A stretch of DNA of 64,000 nt from DASQZT01 sp963728965 (GTDB taxonomy: Bacteria > Acidobacteriota > Terriglobia > Bryobacterales > Bryobacteraceae). Under the pieces are notes generated by a model. It was not told where the DNA came from and ran no database searches. It saw only the letters and a list, made by a program, of their open reading frames with translations. Made by a program: the position numbers and the translations under genes. Numbering within the stretch: position 1 is the stretch's first letter; the number at the start of each line of letters is the position of its first letter. The stretch covers positions 744,001 through 808,000 of the forward strand of contig CAVSMH010000006.1 of the NCBI GenBank assembly GCA_963728965.1, in the 5' to 3' direction. This document shows, one piece after another, positions 18,538 to 27,659 of the stretch.

Positions 18538-19132
18538 TTCATCGCGGCGCGAACTGCTCCAGCGCGTGGGCGCGGCGCTGGGCGCTTCGGCTCTGCTGTC
18601 CGCGCAGGACACCCAACACGTACACCAGGCGGTGAGTGCGGAACGAACGGCGCAGGCTGGGACGTACGAGCCGAAGGCGCTGACCGCGCATGAATTCGCC
18701 ACGCTCCAGCACCTGTCCGATATCATCCTCCCGGCCGATGAGCACTCGCCCGGAGCGCTCGCCGCCGGTGCCGCCGATTTCATCGACTTCCTCTGCGCTG
18801 CCAGCGAAGAAATGAAAGAGATCCACACTGGTGGCATCCTCTGGCTCGACCAGGAAATGCGGCGGCGCAAGGACGGGAAGACTTTCCTCGAAGCATCGCC
18901 GGCACAGCAGACGGTCTTACTGGACCTGATCGCCTACCGCCGGAACCAGTCGCCCGAGCTCAATCCCGGAATTCAGTTCTTCGCCTGGGTGCGCCGCATG
19001 GTGGCCGATGCCTACTACACCAGCCCTATCGGCATGAAGGACCTCGGCTACATGGGGAACAAGGCCCTGGCGCACTTCAGCGTGCCGCGAGAGGCCCTGG
19101 ACTACGCTCTTCGGCGCAGTCCGTTCGCGTAG
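18530..19132 (+). CDS. Gluconate 2-dehydrogenase subunit 3 family protein
   Basis: A 200-residue protein with a Tat-like N-terminus (SSRRELLQRVGAALGASALL) and the family core (HEFATLQHLSDIILPADEHSPGALAAGAADFIDF). In known complexes this small subunit accompanies the GMC flavoprotein and carries the Tat signal that exports both. The gene overlaps the flavoprotein gene by 8 bp. The usual third subunit, a c-type cytochrome, is not adjacent. Confidence 0.85.
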   Translation: MSDSSRRELLQRVGAALGASALLSAQDTQHVHQAVSAERTAQAGTYEPKALTAHEFATLQHLSDIILPADEHSPGALAAGAADFIDFLCAASEEMKEIHTGGILWLDQEMRRRKDGKTFLEASPAQQTVLLDLIAYRRNQSPELNPGIQFFAWVRRMVADAYYTSPIGMKDLGYMGNKALAHFSVPREALDYALRRSPFA

Positions 19133-19166
19133 TCGGACGCACGCAGCAGCCACGAGTGTCTGGGCC

Positions 19167-19811
19167 CTACGCCTGGACGATGCCGTGCGCGACGGCGTAA
19201 CGGGTCAGTTCCGCCGTGGTCCGCAGGCCCAACAGATCCATGATGCTGGCCTTGTGGAATTCGACCGTCTTGGGCGAGATCTTCAGCAGCTCGGCGATCT
19301 CTTTGATCGACTTCCCCTCGGCCACCAGTTGCAGCACTTCCCGCTGGCGCGGGGTCAATTCAGCGCCGAACATCAGTGCGGCGCCATTCCGGGAGCCGAG
19401 CAGGGACAGCGGCAGATCTTTGCCAACCGACTGCGAGACATAAAGACGCCCGTCGAGCACCTCGCGAAGGGCGATGAGCAGATCCGCCGCCGCCGACTGT
19501 TTCACTACATACGCACACGCTCCGGCGCGGAAAGCAGCCTCGATATAGAGCCGGTCCGTGTGCTGCGTTACGATGACTACCCTGGTGTTCGGAACCGCTT
19601 TCCGGATCTGCCGCGTCGCCTCGATGCCGTTCAGCAGCGGCATCGCGATATCCACCAGGACGGCGTCGGGGCGGAAGCGCTCGGTGGCGACTATCAGTGC
19701 GCGGCCGTCGCCCGCGGTGCCCACCAGGTCATACTCCTCCTCGAGCAGTCTCCGCATGCCTTCGAGGATGATGGGATGGTCGTCGGCAATGAGGAGGCGA
19801 AATTTCGGCAT
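19167..19811 (-). CDS. NarL/FixJ-type response regulator
   Basis: A 214-residue two-domain regulator. The receiver has the acidic pair at residues 10-11, phospho-acceptor Asp54 (VLVDIAMPLLNG) and Lys104 (YVVKQSA). The C-terminal LuxR-type HTH begins at ELTPRQREVLQLVAEG. It starts 14 bp after the end of the CheB-CheR-kinase fusion gene and is on the same strand, so it is the probable phosphorylation target of that kinase. Confidence 0.9.
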   Translation of the reverse strand: MPKFRLLIADDHPIILEGMRRLLEEEYDLVGTAGDGRALIVATERFRPDAVLVDIAMPLLNGIEATRQIRKAVPNTRVVIVTQHTDRLYIEAAFRAGACAYVVKQSAAADLLIALREVLDGRLYVSQSVGKDLPLSLLGSRNGAALMFGAELTPRQREVLQLVAEGKSIKEIAELLKISPKTVEFHKASIMDLLGLRTTAELTRYAVAHGIVQA

Positions 19812-19825
19812 CCAGCGCCTGTGCC

Positions 19826-22800
19826 CTACTTTGAAAATGGCACCTCAACGGTGACCTTCGTGCCCCGGCCCAGTTCGGATTCCACCCGAAACTCACCATG
19901 GACCAACCGCGCCCGCTCGGCCATGCCGATCAGCCCCAGGCCGGCGGGCGTTCCTTCCACGTCGAAGCCTTCTCCGAGGTCCGCGAGTTCGAGCCGGAGC
20001 CGCCCACTCACATACTCCAGGGTGACTTTCACGTGGGTCTTTCCCGCGTGCTTCGCAACGTTACGCAGCGCTTCCTGGGCAATGCGATACAGCACACCCC
20101 CCATCTCATGAGAGAGGCCCTCCGGCACATCCCGGCTGGCAAAGGTGGCCAGCATGCCTTCGCGCTCGCCGAACTCCCGCACCAGCGCGCGTAGTGCCTG
20201 AGGCAAGCCGAGGTCGTCCAGAATCGAAGGATGCAGGCGGTGTGAGATTCGCCGGACTTCATCGGCCAGGGCCGCCGTGCGGCGCCGCAGGGCCTCCAAC
20301 CCCGTCTGCAGCGCTTCCGGATCGCCGCGCGCTTCCCGCGCGAGCCGGTCCATTTCCATATCGAGGAAAGCCAGCTTCTGCCCGATGTCGTCGTGCAGTT
20401 CGCGGGCGACGTGTCGTCCCTCCTCTTCCCCCGAGCGGAACAGGCCTGCGGTCAGCGCCCGAAGTTCGTCCTGGGAACGGCCGAGGGCCTGGGCCGTCGA
20501 CTGGATCTGCGCTCCCAGCCGCTCACGTTCATTCGCCAGGATCTGCTCCGCCTTGCGCTGAGCTGTGGCATCGATCACGGTAACCAATATGACGTGTTCG
20601 CGGTCGTAGCGGAGGTTCCGGCCGGAGATGCGAAAGACCCTTGGCTCGCCACCGCTGGTGCCGTGCTCGAGCTCGAAACGGCCCGACGGCGGCCCGTCTC
20701 GAAGTTTCTCGAGTTCGCCGCGCACACCTTCGAGGCCCCAGAGAACCGCCGCCAGTTCGGCAAACGAACGCCGTTCCAGTTCCGCCGGGCCGACGCCGGA
20801 AATGGCGCGGAAGGCAGCGTTGGTGGTCCGTACGTTCAAGTCGGGCGAGAGCACCAACACGGGCACTTCCGCGCTTTCCAGCACCGCCACCGCATAGTCG
20901 CGGGCCGCTCGCAGTTCCTCCTGGGTCCGCCGTAACTGGTCGATGTCCAGTAGCACGACCACGGCACCCTCGATCTTGTTTTCGGCGGTGCGGTAGGGCC
21001 GAATCCGCATCAGGTACCAGCGTCCATCGCGATCCTGCACTTCCGTTTCGCTGGTTGCCAGGCTCTCCAGAACATCCTGCACGAAGGGACACAGGTCGTC
21101 GATGGTGAGATTGTGGCGGATGTCGCCGATCGGACGCCCCAGATCGCTGTCGCGGAGGTTGAACAGTCTTTGCATTGGCGGCGTGAACTGCCGGATCTCC
21201 AGACCGCCGGAGAGCATCAGCAGCGGAATATTCACACTCTTCAGCAGGTTGTTCAGATCGCTGCTGGTTCGCGCCAGCCTGGTATTGCGCTGGTTCAACT
21301 CGTCGTTGACAGTCTGTAGTTCTTCGTTGGCGCTCTGGATTTCCTCCCTGGTGGTTTCCAACTCCTCGTTAGCGCTCTGCAACTCCTCGTTGGCCGAGTG
21401 GATTTCTTCGTTGGCCGAGACCAGGTCCTGGTTTTTGAGATCGCGCTCCTCGATCAGAGACTGCAAATAAAACCGGGTGGAGTGGAGATCTCTGCGCAGC
21501 TGCGCGATCACCTGGTCTTTCTCATCCGGGGTGAGTCCGCGGGTGGGCTCCGCCACCGGATGCGTGCTTCCCGCCGGGACCTCGGTGGGAATAAAAAGCA
21601 CCAGGAAGCAACGGCCCCGGAAAGGAAGAGTCTGCACCGGCTGCACTTCCAGAGTGAAAGTCTGCGCAGGGTCGGCGCCGCGGATTTTCAGTCCTGGCAC
21701 CCGCACCGGCATTTCCCGTTGGACGGCGCGCTGCAACGCCTCGTAGACCTCGCCGGCCATGCCATCGCGCAGCATGTGCGCCAAATTCCCATCCTTTGTG
21801 CCCGGCGGCGTCTCCAGAAACTGGGCGATGTGGCCTCGCGACTGGAGGATCTCCATGCGATCGTTCACCACCACTCCCGCAGGGCTGAAGCGCCCCAGTA
21901 CGATGCGGTCGGCAGCCCGTTGCAGTTCCATATCGGTCCAGGTCTCGGCGGCCAGCTCCGGCGCCGGATGGTGGGTCACCGACCCCGCCGGCGGAAGCCT
22001 TGGAAGCTCGAGATCCGCTGCCGGGACGCCCGGGGCCTTTACATAGAATTTGTGTTTGCGATCCATCGACGCAAACAGGTCCGGGAAATCGCGCAAGGTT
22101 TCGGACATCCCCACCAGCAGTACGCCGCCCGGACGCAAAGCGTAATGGAAGGTTGGAACGACCCGCCGGTGCAACGCAGCGCCGAAATAGATCAGCACAT
22201 TGCGGCAGCTCAGCAGGTCGAGGCGGGAGAAGGGAGGATCGCCGCAGAGATTCTGGCGGGCGAATACGCACAGATCGCGCACCCGCTTGGTGATTTGATA
22301 GCCATGGTCTCCTTTGATGAAAAACCGCCGGAGACGCTCCGCAGAGACATCCTCGGCGATCGATTCCGGGTACATGCCCAGGCGCGCCGTTTGCACCAGG
22401 CGATCGCAGACGTCGGTTCCGAAGATCTGGATGGGCGGGTCCTCGCCCGCCTGGGGCCGATGCTCGATCAGACACATGGCAATCGAGTAGACTTCCTCCC
22501 CGGTGGAACAGCCGGGCACCCAGATCCGCAGCGGCTGGCCGGATTCCGCTTGGCGGAAGAGCTGCGGGATGATGTCGGTTTTGAAGGCATCCCATACGTC
22601 TGGATCACGAAAGAAGCTGGTCATGCCGATCAGGACGTCGTCGTGCAGGTCGCGCAGCTCGTTGTAGTCGGACTGGAGATACCGGACATACTGCTGGAGC
22701 GCCGGAAAATGCTTCAGCATCATGCGACGCGCAATGCGCCGCTGCGGGGTGGCAGGCTTGTACTGGCGAAAATCGATGCCCGAGACGCTACCGAGGAGCA

Positions 22801-23602
22801 GCAGCGCGCGGGTGAAGTGCTGCCCTTCGATGGCCGGCGGCGGCACCACGTCCTCGAAGCGGCGCAGTTCGGGCCGAGTGAACTGGCCGCCCAACCGCCC
22901 TAGCTCGGAGCCGATTTCCCGCGGCGGCAGCACCAGGTCCACATGATCGGCGGCGATGCTGCTGCGAGGCATGCCGGGGTGGCGAGCCGATTCCGGCTGC
23001 TGCACAATGGCGATGCCGCCTTCGCCCTTGATAGCCTTGAGTCCCTTGGCGCCATCGGAATCCTCTCCCGAGAGAATCACGCCGATGGCTCTGCTCTTCT
23101 GATCGAAGGCCAGCGAGCGGAAGAAATAGTCGATGGGCCTCGGCACGCGCACATCCCGGGGCCGCGGTTCCAGCCGGAAGCGACCCTGGGAGAGCGATGC
23201 GAAGGTGTTGGGAGGCAGGATGTAGAGGTGGTTCGGCTCCGGGCGACGCTGGTCTTCGATCGGAGAGACCTGCATGCCGGTGACTCCGCCCAGAATCTCG
23301 ACCAGGTGACTTTTCTGGTCCGGAGCCAGGTGGGCAATCAGCACGAAAGCCATTCCGCTGTCCACGGGCAGGTTCTTCAACACTTCGCGGCAGGCTTCCA
23401 GGCCGCCGGCTGATGAACCGATCGCCACCAGCGGGAAGGGGAGCAGATCCGCCTCCGCTTCTTCTGAACCTGCGCCCTCACCGGGACCGGCTTCCCGGAG
23501 AGCCTGCCGGGGGGCGGCCGAAGTGTGGCCCGGCTGCGATGTCGCCACGAGTGGTCGCTCTGACGGATCCAGTGGATGCAGAGACTCCGGTTCCTGTGAC
23601 AT
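19826..23602 (-). CDS. CheB-CheR-PAS-histidine kinase fusion protein
   Basis: A 1258-residue protein. Residues about 56-235 are a CheB methylesterase domain with the Ser (GSSAGG, 62-67), His91 (IAHLAPDQKS) and Asp183 (EDSDGAKG) of the catalytic triad. Residues about 260-520 are a CheR methyltransferase (MTSFFRD, WVPGCSTGEEVYS, SCRNVLIYF). Then come a long coiled coil built of repeated ANEEL(Q/E) units, two PAS segments and a HisKA_3 kinase (VARELHDDIGQKLAFLD) with a HATPase domain. There is no CheY domain. Such fusions are signalling hubs rather than chemotaxis proteins, and no che or flagellar genes are nearby. The regulator gene follows directly. Confidence 0.9.
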   Translation of the reverse strand: MSQEPESLHPLDPSERPLVATSQPGHTSAAPRQALREAGPGEGAGSEEAEADLLPFPLVAIGSSAGGLEACREVLKNLPVDSGMAFVLIAHLAPDQKSHLVEILGGVTGMQVSPIEDQRRPEPNHLYILPPNTFASLSQGRFRLEPRPRDVRVPRPIDYFFRSLAFDQKSRAIGVILSGEDSDGAKGLKAIKGEGGIAIVQQPESARHPGMPRSSIAADHVDLVLPPREIGSELGRLGGQFTRPELRRFEDVVPPPAIEGQHFTRALLLLGSVSGIDFRQYKPATPQRRIARRMMLKHFPALQQYVRYLQSDYNELRDLHDDVLIGMTSFFRDPDVWDAFKTDIIPQLFRQAESGQPLRIWVPGCSTGEEVYSIAMCLIEHRPQAGEDPPIQIFGTDVCDRLVQTARLGMYPESIAEDVSAERLRRFFIKGDHGYQITKRVRDLCVFARQNLCGDPPFSRLDLLSCRNVLIYFGAALHRRVVPTFHYALRPGGVLLVGMSETLRDFPDLFASMDRKHKFYVKAPGVPAADLELPRLPPAGSVTHHPAPELAAETWTDMELQRAADRIVLGRFSPAGVVVNDRMEILQSRGHIAQFLETPPGTKDGNLAHMLRDGMAGEVYEALQRAVQREMPVRVPGLKIRGADPAQTFTLEVQPVQTLPFRGRCFLVLFIPTEVPAGSTHPVAEPTRGLTPDEKDQVIAQLRRDLHSTRFYLQSLIEERDLKNQDLVSANEEIHSANEELQSANEELETTREEIQSANEELQTVNDELNQRNTRLARTSSDLNNLLKSVNIPLLMLSGGLEIRQFTPPMQRLFNLRDSDLGRPIGDIRHNLTIDDLCPFVQDVLESLATSETEVQDRDGRWYLMRIRPYRTAENKIEGAVVVLLDIDQLRRTQEELRAARDYAVAVLESAEVPVLVLSPDLNVRTTNAAFRAISGVGPAELERRSFAELAAVLWGLEGVRGELEKLRDGPPSGRFELEHGTSGGEPRVFRISGRNLRYDREHVILVTVIDATAQRKAEQILANERERLGAQIQSTAQALGRSQDELRALTAGLFRSGEEEGRHVARELHDDIGQKLAFLDMEMDRLAREARGDPEALQTGLEALRRRTAALADEVRRISHRLHPSILDDLGLPQALRALVREFGEREGMLATFASRDVPEGLSHEMGGVLYRIAQEALRNVAKHAGKTHVKVTLEYVSGRLRLELADLGEGFDVEGTPAGLGLIGMAERARLVHGEFRVESELGRGTKVTVEVPFSK

Positions 23603-23983
23603 AACTTACCCGCCTTCCTGCAACTGTGCCAGTCTCCGGAATCAATGATACTGCGGAACGGAAAAACCGTGACATCGAGACCACGGCCCGAGCCGCGCGC
23701 GAGCAATCAAGAGCAGCCGCAAAACGGTCGGAAACGCTCAGTTCTCGGGGCATCCGTGTCTGCGCCATGGACACGGGCGATGCCCGGCACGCCCTGGCGG
23801 AAGTCCCGTCGCCGCTCAACCGGCGCGGCGGAGCACTTCCCGGACGGGCTGCCGCCCTAGCTTAGCTATAGCTAAGCTAGGGAACACCCTAGTTACGAAA
23901 TATCGATTGGTTTGAGAGATTAGGTTTTAATCAGTGTTTTGCCCGACATGAATGGAGCGTAGAGTCCTTCAGGAGAATGACCG
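23603..23983. other. 381-bp intergenic region with palindrome, divergent promoters expected
   Basis: This region separates the kinase fusion gene (minus) from the solo LuxR gene (plus). The left 230 bp resemble GC-rich spacer with only spurious reading frames. The right 150 bp are AT-richer and hold a perfect palindrome (23855-23882), a further CCCTAG half-site at 23887-23892 and an AGGAG site 8 bp before the LuxR start. Confidence 0.6.
23855..23882. promoter_or_regulatory. Perfect 28-bp palindrome, candidate operator
   Basis: The left arm CCCTAGCTTAGCTA is followed immediately by its exact reverse complement, so all 28 bases are self-complementary with no loop. A third CCCTAG occurs 4 bp further on (23887-23892). 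It lies about 100 bp upstream of a solo LuxR-type HTH gene. A dimer-binding operator is the simplest reading; a cruciform is the alternative. It has no T-run, so it is not a classic terminator. Confidence 0.6.
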
Positions 23984-24259
23984 ATGCAGCCGATGATATC
24001 CTCACTCGAAGTGAATGGAGGATCCGCTGTCTCTGGCGTTCAGGCAGTGGAACCAGCGATCGACACGTTGACGGGACGGGAAATCCAGGTGTTGCGCCTG
24101 ATGGCGGATGGCCTAAGCACCAAGCAGGTGGCTCGAGACCTGGGAATCACATTCAAGACGGCGGCAAGTCACCGCAGCCGGATTCTTGCCAAGCTGGGAG
24201 TACACGAGACGGTTTCCGCGGTGCGTTGGGCAATCCGCGTCGGCTTGGTAAAGCCCTGA
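23984..24259 (+). CDS. Solo LuxR-type helix-turn-helix protein
   Basis: This 91-residue protein consists of about 28 non-conserved residues and a GerE/LuxR HTH (DTLTGREIQVLRLMADGLSTKQVARDL then HRSRILAKLGVHETVSAVRWAIRVGLV). There is no receiver or ligand domain, so activity must be set by expression level, dimerisation or a partner. AGGAG stands 8 bp before the ATG. The perfect palindrome about 100 bp upstream makes autoregulation plausible. It diverges from the kinase fusion gene. Confidence 0.85.
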   Translation: MQPMISSLEVNGGSAVSGVQAVEPAIDTLTGREIQVLRLMADGLSTKQVARDLGITFKTAASHRSRILAKLGVHETVSAVRWAIRVGLVKP

Positions 24260-24419
24260 GGCACAAGCGGGTCAGGAGCGCGGGAAATCACCGGTCCGGA
24301 TCGGTGCAAGGCGGCCTCCGGTAAGCCGAAACGGAGCCGGCGCCCGAAATGCACGCCGGCCCCGACGGGGTCTGGTCGATTCGCTGCGGTGCACCTGCAC
24401 CTCGTTGCGCGGTTGGCGA

Positions 24420-24614
24420 TCAGCCACCCGCGGTGGAGATGAGTACCGTGGAGAGCCTGCTGAAGACGTTTCGCACGGTCTTGTTCAACACCGGAGTGGC
24501 CGCGACCGCAATCACCGCTACCATGCCGGTGGCCAACGCATATTCGACAAGATCCTGGCCGTTGCAGTCCTTCCAGGCTCCAGATTGCAGAGCCCGATGC
24601 CACAACCAGCTCAT
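24420..24614 (-). CDS. Flp-type IVb pilin, variant
   Basis: A 64-residue protein with the Flp processing motif G/QDLVEY (G/XXXXEY) followed by a hydrophobic helix (ALATGMVAVIAVAATPVL). Flp pilins are cleaved by a TadV-type peptidase and assembled by Tad secretion machinery. GAGGAG lies 8 bp before the start at 24614; in-frame codons further upstream lack such a site. The leader is longer and less basic than usual (MSWLWHRALQSGAWKDCN), unlike the neighbouring pilin. Confidence 0.75.
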   Translation of the reverse strand: MSWLWHRALQSGAWKDCNGQDLVEYALATGMVAVIAVAATPVLNKTVRNVFSRLSTVLISTAGG

Positions 24615-24743
24615 GATTGGGCTCCTCTTGGCTACAAACCGGCATAGGCCGGCATGCTGCGGTTTCATCCTGCGGGTGGCGGCAGAACACCATCCGCGTA
24701 CTCCGGCCAGAGCGGTTTCCGGGACGGATCTTCCGGGGGCTCT

Positions 24744-24920
24744 CTAGCCCATCGCCGTGCTGATCGAGCTGCTGATCTTCGAAAACACGTTGGTAATCGT
24801 CGAGGTGAGGACGGGCATCGCAGCCACCGCCGCCACCGCCACCATGCCGGCGGCGAGAGCGTATTCGACGAGGTCCTGCCCCTGGGTATCGTTCCAGAAG
24901 TTCTTGATCGCGAGTTTCAT
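24744..24920 (-). CDS. Flp-type IVb pilin
   Basis: A 58-residue protein of normal Flp form: short basic leader MKLAIKNFWNDTQG, cleavage motif G/QDLVEYAL, and a hydrophobic helix. A GGAG site lies about 11 bp upstream. The mature part is very close to that of the second pilin 130 bp downstream, which indicates tandem duplication and divergence. The pilins lie downstream of a CpaE/TadZ gene on the same strand, but no TadA, TadB/C, RcpA or TadV gene is present here. Confidence 0.85.
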   Translation of the reverse strand: MKLAIKNFWNDTQGQDLVEYALAAGMVAVAAVAAMPVLTSTITNVFSKISSSISTAMG

Positions 24921-25048
24921 ATCGTTTTTTTCTCCGGCGTTGATTGAGAAACGCCTTCGTTCTGAAAGTACCAGTAACCCCGCACCTGTACTATCGAACG
25001 AAAAGCTTAAATAAAGATCTGAATAGCCTGAATTCTGGATGGACCGCC

Positions 25049-26230
25049 CTATTTGCTCAGCGACAGCAGGCCCAGGAGCCCGCTGCGCTTCTTGGCCGTC
25101 TTTGCCTTGCCCAACAGCCGTTCGGCCAGGGTATGGACGCTTCGCCCGAACTGCGACTCCGGGTCGAGCGGCTTGCCATCCACCAAGGCCCGTTGCACCG
25201 CATCCCAATCATTGCCCAGGTAAGCATACGGCTTGGTCTGCAGCACCGACTCGATGCCTTCGGTCTTCAGGCCGATGGCCGGAGTGTAGCGCGTCACCAC
25301 CAGCCGCCGGCGGCTGGCATCGACCGTGTTCTTTTCCAGACACAGCACCGACCGGCGCGCGCCATGCAGCGCCGCCAGTTCGTTGCTGGTGACCAGAATC
25401 ACGTGATCGGACACCGGGGCAAACTCGCACCCCGCCGAGTGAGCGCCGGCCACGTCCACCAGGATGGCGTCGTAGTGCTTGCGCCAGAACGACAGCAGGC
25501 CCAGCGCCACACGGGGTTGGATTTCCACGCGGATGGTAGGATCGTCCGGCGCTGGAAGTACATCGATCCCGTGACAGGCGATCGCCAGGCGCGCCCACAA
25601 ATCCTCGTCCATACGGTCCCAGTCGCGCACCGCATCGCCCAGGTGAAACGCCGGCTTGACTTTCAGCAGAAATGCCACGCTGCTCGAGATGGGGTCGGTA
25701 TCCACCAGCAGTACCTTGCGCATCCCACATCGTTTCATCTCGATCGCCAGGTAGGTAGCCAGCGTGCTGGCGCCGCAACCGGGCTTGCCGGGCATGACAC
25801 AGATGACCTGGGAGGAGGTCCCACCTTCCGCCGGTTCCATCTGCCGGTTGAGCCGGCCGAGCAGCCGTCCCACTTCTTCCGATGACGGATCCGACAGGAA
25901 CTCACAGGCCCCGAGCCGCAGACACTGGAGGATCAGGTCGGCGTCCTTACGGGGATTCATGGCCACAACCTGGAGGCTGCGGGCGGCCTCGGAAATGAGT
26001 TGCATGGCCGTGTCCGGATCGGAGACCGTATCCAGAAAGCAGACGTTGCATCCGTGTTGCGCGCGAATGCCGGCCATGGCCCCCGCCGGCGGGTACTGCG
26101 CGAGGAAACAGGCGTCATCCAAACCCTGGCCGGCCAGTGCCTCGCGGATGGCCGCGGCCAGGCGGGTGTGAGGACACACCACTAGGGGCTTCCACCCGTT
26201 TCGCTTATCACCAGCCGGTACCGGTTGCAT
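25049..26230 (-). CDS. CpaE/TadZ-type pilus localisation ATPase
   Basis: A 393-residue protein with an N-terminal degenerate receiver-like domain (residues about 15-130) and a C-terminal MinD/ParA-like ATPase with deviant Walker A (GKPGCGASTLATYLAIE), LLVDTDPISSS and ILVDVAGAHS. CpaE/TadZ proteins place the Tad pilus machine at the pole or septum. It is upstream of the two Flp pilin genes on the same strand (about 130 bp gap), which supports a pilus role. The remaining tad genes must be elsewhere. Confidence 0.8.
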   Translation of the reverse strand: MQPVPAGDKRNGWKPLVVCPHTRLAAAIREALAGQGLDDACFLAQYPPAGAMAGIRAQHGCNVCFLDTVSDPDTAMQLISEAARSLQVVAMNPRKDADLILQCLRLGACEFLSDPSSEEVGRLLGRLNRQMEPAEGGTSSQVICVMPGKPGCGASTLATYLAIEMKRCGMRKVLLVDTDPISSSVAFLLKVKPAFHLGDAVRDWDRMDEDLWARLAIACHGIDVLPAPDDPTIRVEIQPRVALGLLSFWRKHYDAILVDVAGAHSAGCEFAPVSDHVILVTSNELAALHGARRSVLCLEKNTVDASRRRLVVTRYTPAIGLKTEGIESVLQTKPYAYLGNDWDAVQRALVDGKPLDPESQFGRSVHTLAERLLGKAKTAKKRSGLLGLLSLSK

Positions 26231-26336
26231 CTACTAACCACATCGGCGGTTTTGCGGAAAAAGCTTAGGGCGGTTCGCTAACTCGGCCCAGCTATTTCGC
26301 GCAAGGCGCGGCCGTCCGCGAGTGGCGCAGGCCGCA

Positions 26337-27659
26337 TCACTGGTCGCGGCAGCGGTTGTCCCGGACCACGTTCGCGGCGGGTGCAATGCCCGGCGCCCGG
26401 CCGATGCACTTGCCGCTCATCTGAAACCCCGCGATGTCGTTGTCTACAATGGTGTTTTCGACCGCCGGAGCGGGCCGGTCGGCTCCCCGGCCCAGGTAAA
26501 TGCCGCTGCGCAGCATGTCCGGCTCCCCGGGTGCGTAGTAGCAGCCGAACCGGGCCGCCCCCTCGTTGCAGTGCGCCCGATTGAGGTGCTCCAGACGGTT
26601 GCGCGCGATGCGGTGCCGCGAGCCAATGACGAAAATACCGCCAAACAGAGCCCCCGAAACCTGGTTGTCTTCCAGCCGGATATTCCTCGACTGCATGTCC
26701 GGATTGCTGTTGTTCATGACGATGGCGTAATTGCCGAACGGGTAGTCCTGCGCGGGGCCGCGGTTGATGCAGATGTTGGCGAGGACGTCGCCATCGTGGA
26801 AGCCGTCCAGGTCGATGCACTTTCCGTTGATGTCGTGGAAGCCGTTGTGTATGTAGGTGCAGCGCTCGACGTTTCCGGCGGTATCGAGAGCCACAGGCAC
26901 GGCGCGGTTCTCCATGTCCACATCCTCCACCGGAAACCCGATGCGGCTGCCGTGGTTGTCGTCCACCCGGACCCAGGTGGCGTGGCCTACCTGAATGGCG
27001 TCGCGTCCCACCGACTCGAACGCGTTGAGCGCGATCAGGCCGCGGGCATTGCGCGGAGAGGTGTAAAGCGAGTGCGTCCAGATGCCGTTGCCACGGATCC
27101 GGCGCAGCCGCGTGCGGGTCACCCGGAAACCGGTGGTGCCCTCCTCCAGGAGAATCCCACCGGTGGCGTTGTTGCGGCCCTCCGGGTTGCGGGAGCCGCT
27201 GTCGCTGACCGAAACGCGATCGATGGCGACATCGCGCGACCGGCTGACCAGGATGGCGAAGCCGGCGATGTTGCGGAAGCGCACGTTTTCGATGACGAGC
27301 CCGGACACGTCTGCCGCCAGGACACCGTTGCCGCGGGTGAAGTCGGCGAAGGCGACGTCGGACGGCGGAAGGCCGGCCCGCACTTCGAGTGCGGCACGAT
27401 TGCCGTCGATGGTGAAGTCGCGCAGGCGGACATCGGCGCCGCGCACAACCAGGACGGCGCGGCCCCGGAAGCCGGGGCGGGCGCGCAGCACGCTGCCTTG
27501 CGGGGAGCCGCCGACATCGGTGGCGGCATCGATGACGATCTCGGAGGCGACCTCCGTCACCCCCGGCGGGAACCGGACCAGCCGCCGGGAGAGCGGCCAG
27601 CGCACCCCCAGAAACGCGGCTGCGGCAACGACCGGCAGCGCCCCTAGGACGCGCCGCAC
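26337..27659 (-). CDS. Right-handed parallel beta-helix protein, membrane-anchored or exported
   Basis: A 440-residue protein with an N-terminal hydrophobic segment (VLGALPVVAAAAFLGV) followed by many short beta-helix coils of the NosD/pectate-lyase type (for example VSGLVIENVRFRNIAGFAILVS, and NTIVDNDIAGFQMSG). Such proteins bind or cleave polysaccharides outside the cytoplasm. The GTG start shares a base with the stop of the methyltransferase gene upstream (TAGTG). Six or more Cys in the C-terminal half could form disulphides, consistent with export. The exact enzyme activity cannot be assigned. Confidence 0.65.
   Translation of the reverse strand: MRRVLGALPVVAAAAFLGVRWPLSRRLVRFPPGVTEVASEIVIDAATDVGGSPQGSVLRARPGFRGRAVLVVRGADVRLRDFTIDGNRAALEVRAGLPPSDVAFADFTRGNGVLAADVSGLVIENVRFRNIAGFAILVSRSRDVAIDRVSVSDSGSRNPEGRNNATGGILLEEGTTGFRVTRTRLRRIRGNGIWTHSLYTSPRNARGLIALNAFESVGRDAIQVGHATWVRVDDNHGSRIGFPVEDVDMENRAVPVALDTAGNVERCTYIHNGFHDINGKCIDLDGFHDGDVLANICINRGPAQDYPFGNYAIVMNNSNPDMQSRNIRLEDNQVSGALFGGIFVIGSRHRIARNRLEHLNRAHCNEGAARFGCYYAPGEPDMLRSGIYLGRGADRPAPAVENTIVDNDIAGFQMSGKCIGRAPGIAPAANVVRDNRCRDQ

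Noticed and set aside
23645..23860. 71-codon plus-strand frame upstream of the palindrome
   Set aside because: Arg/Pro/Ser-rich, no ribosome site, no recognisable motif, and overlapped by other equally poor frames.
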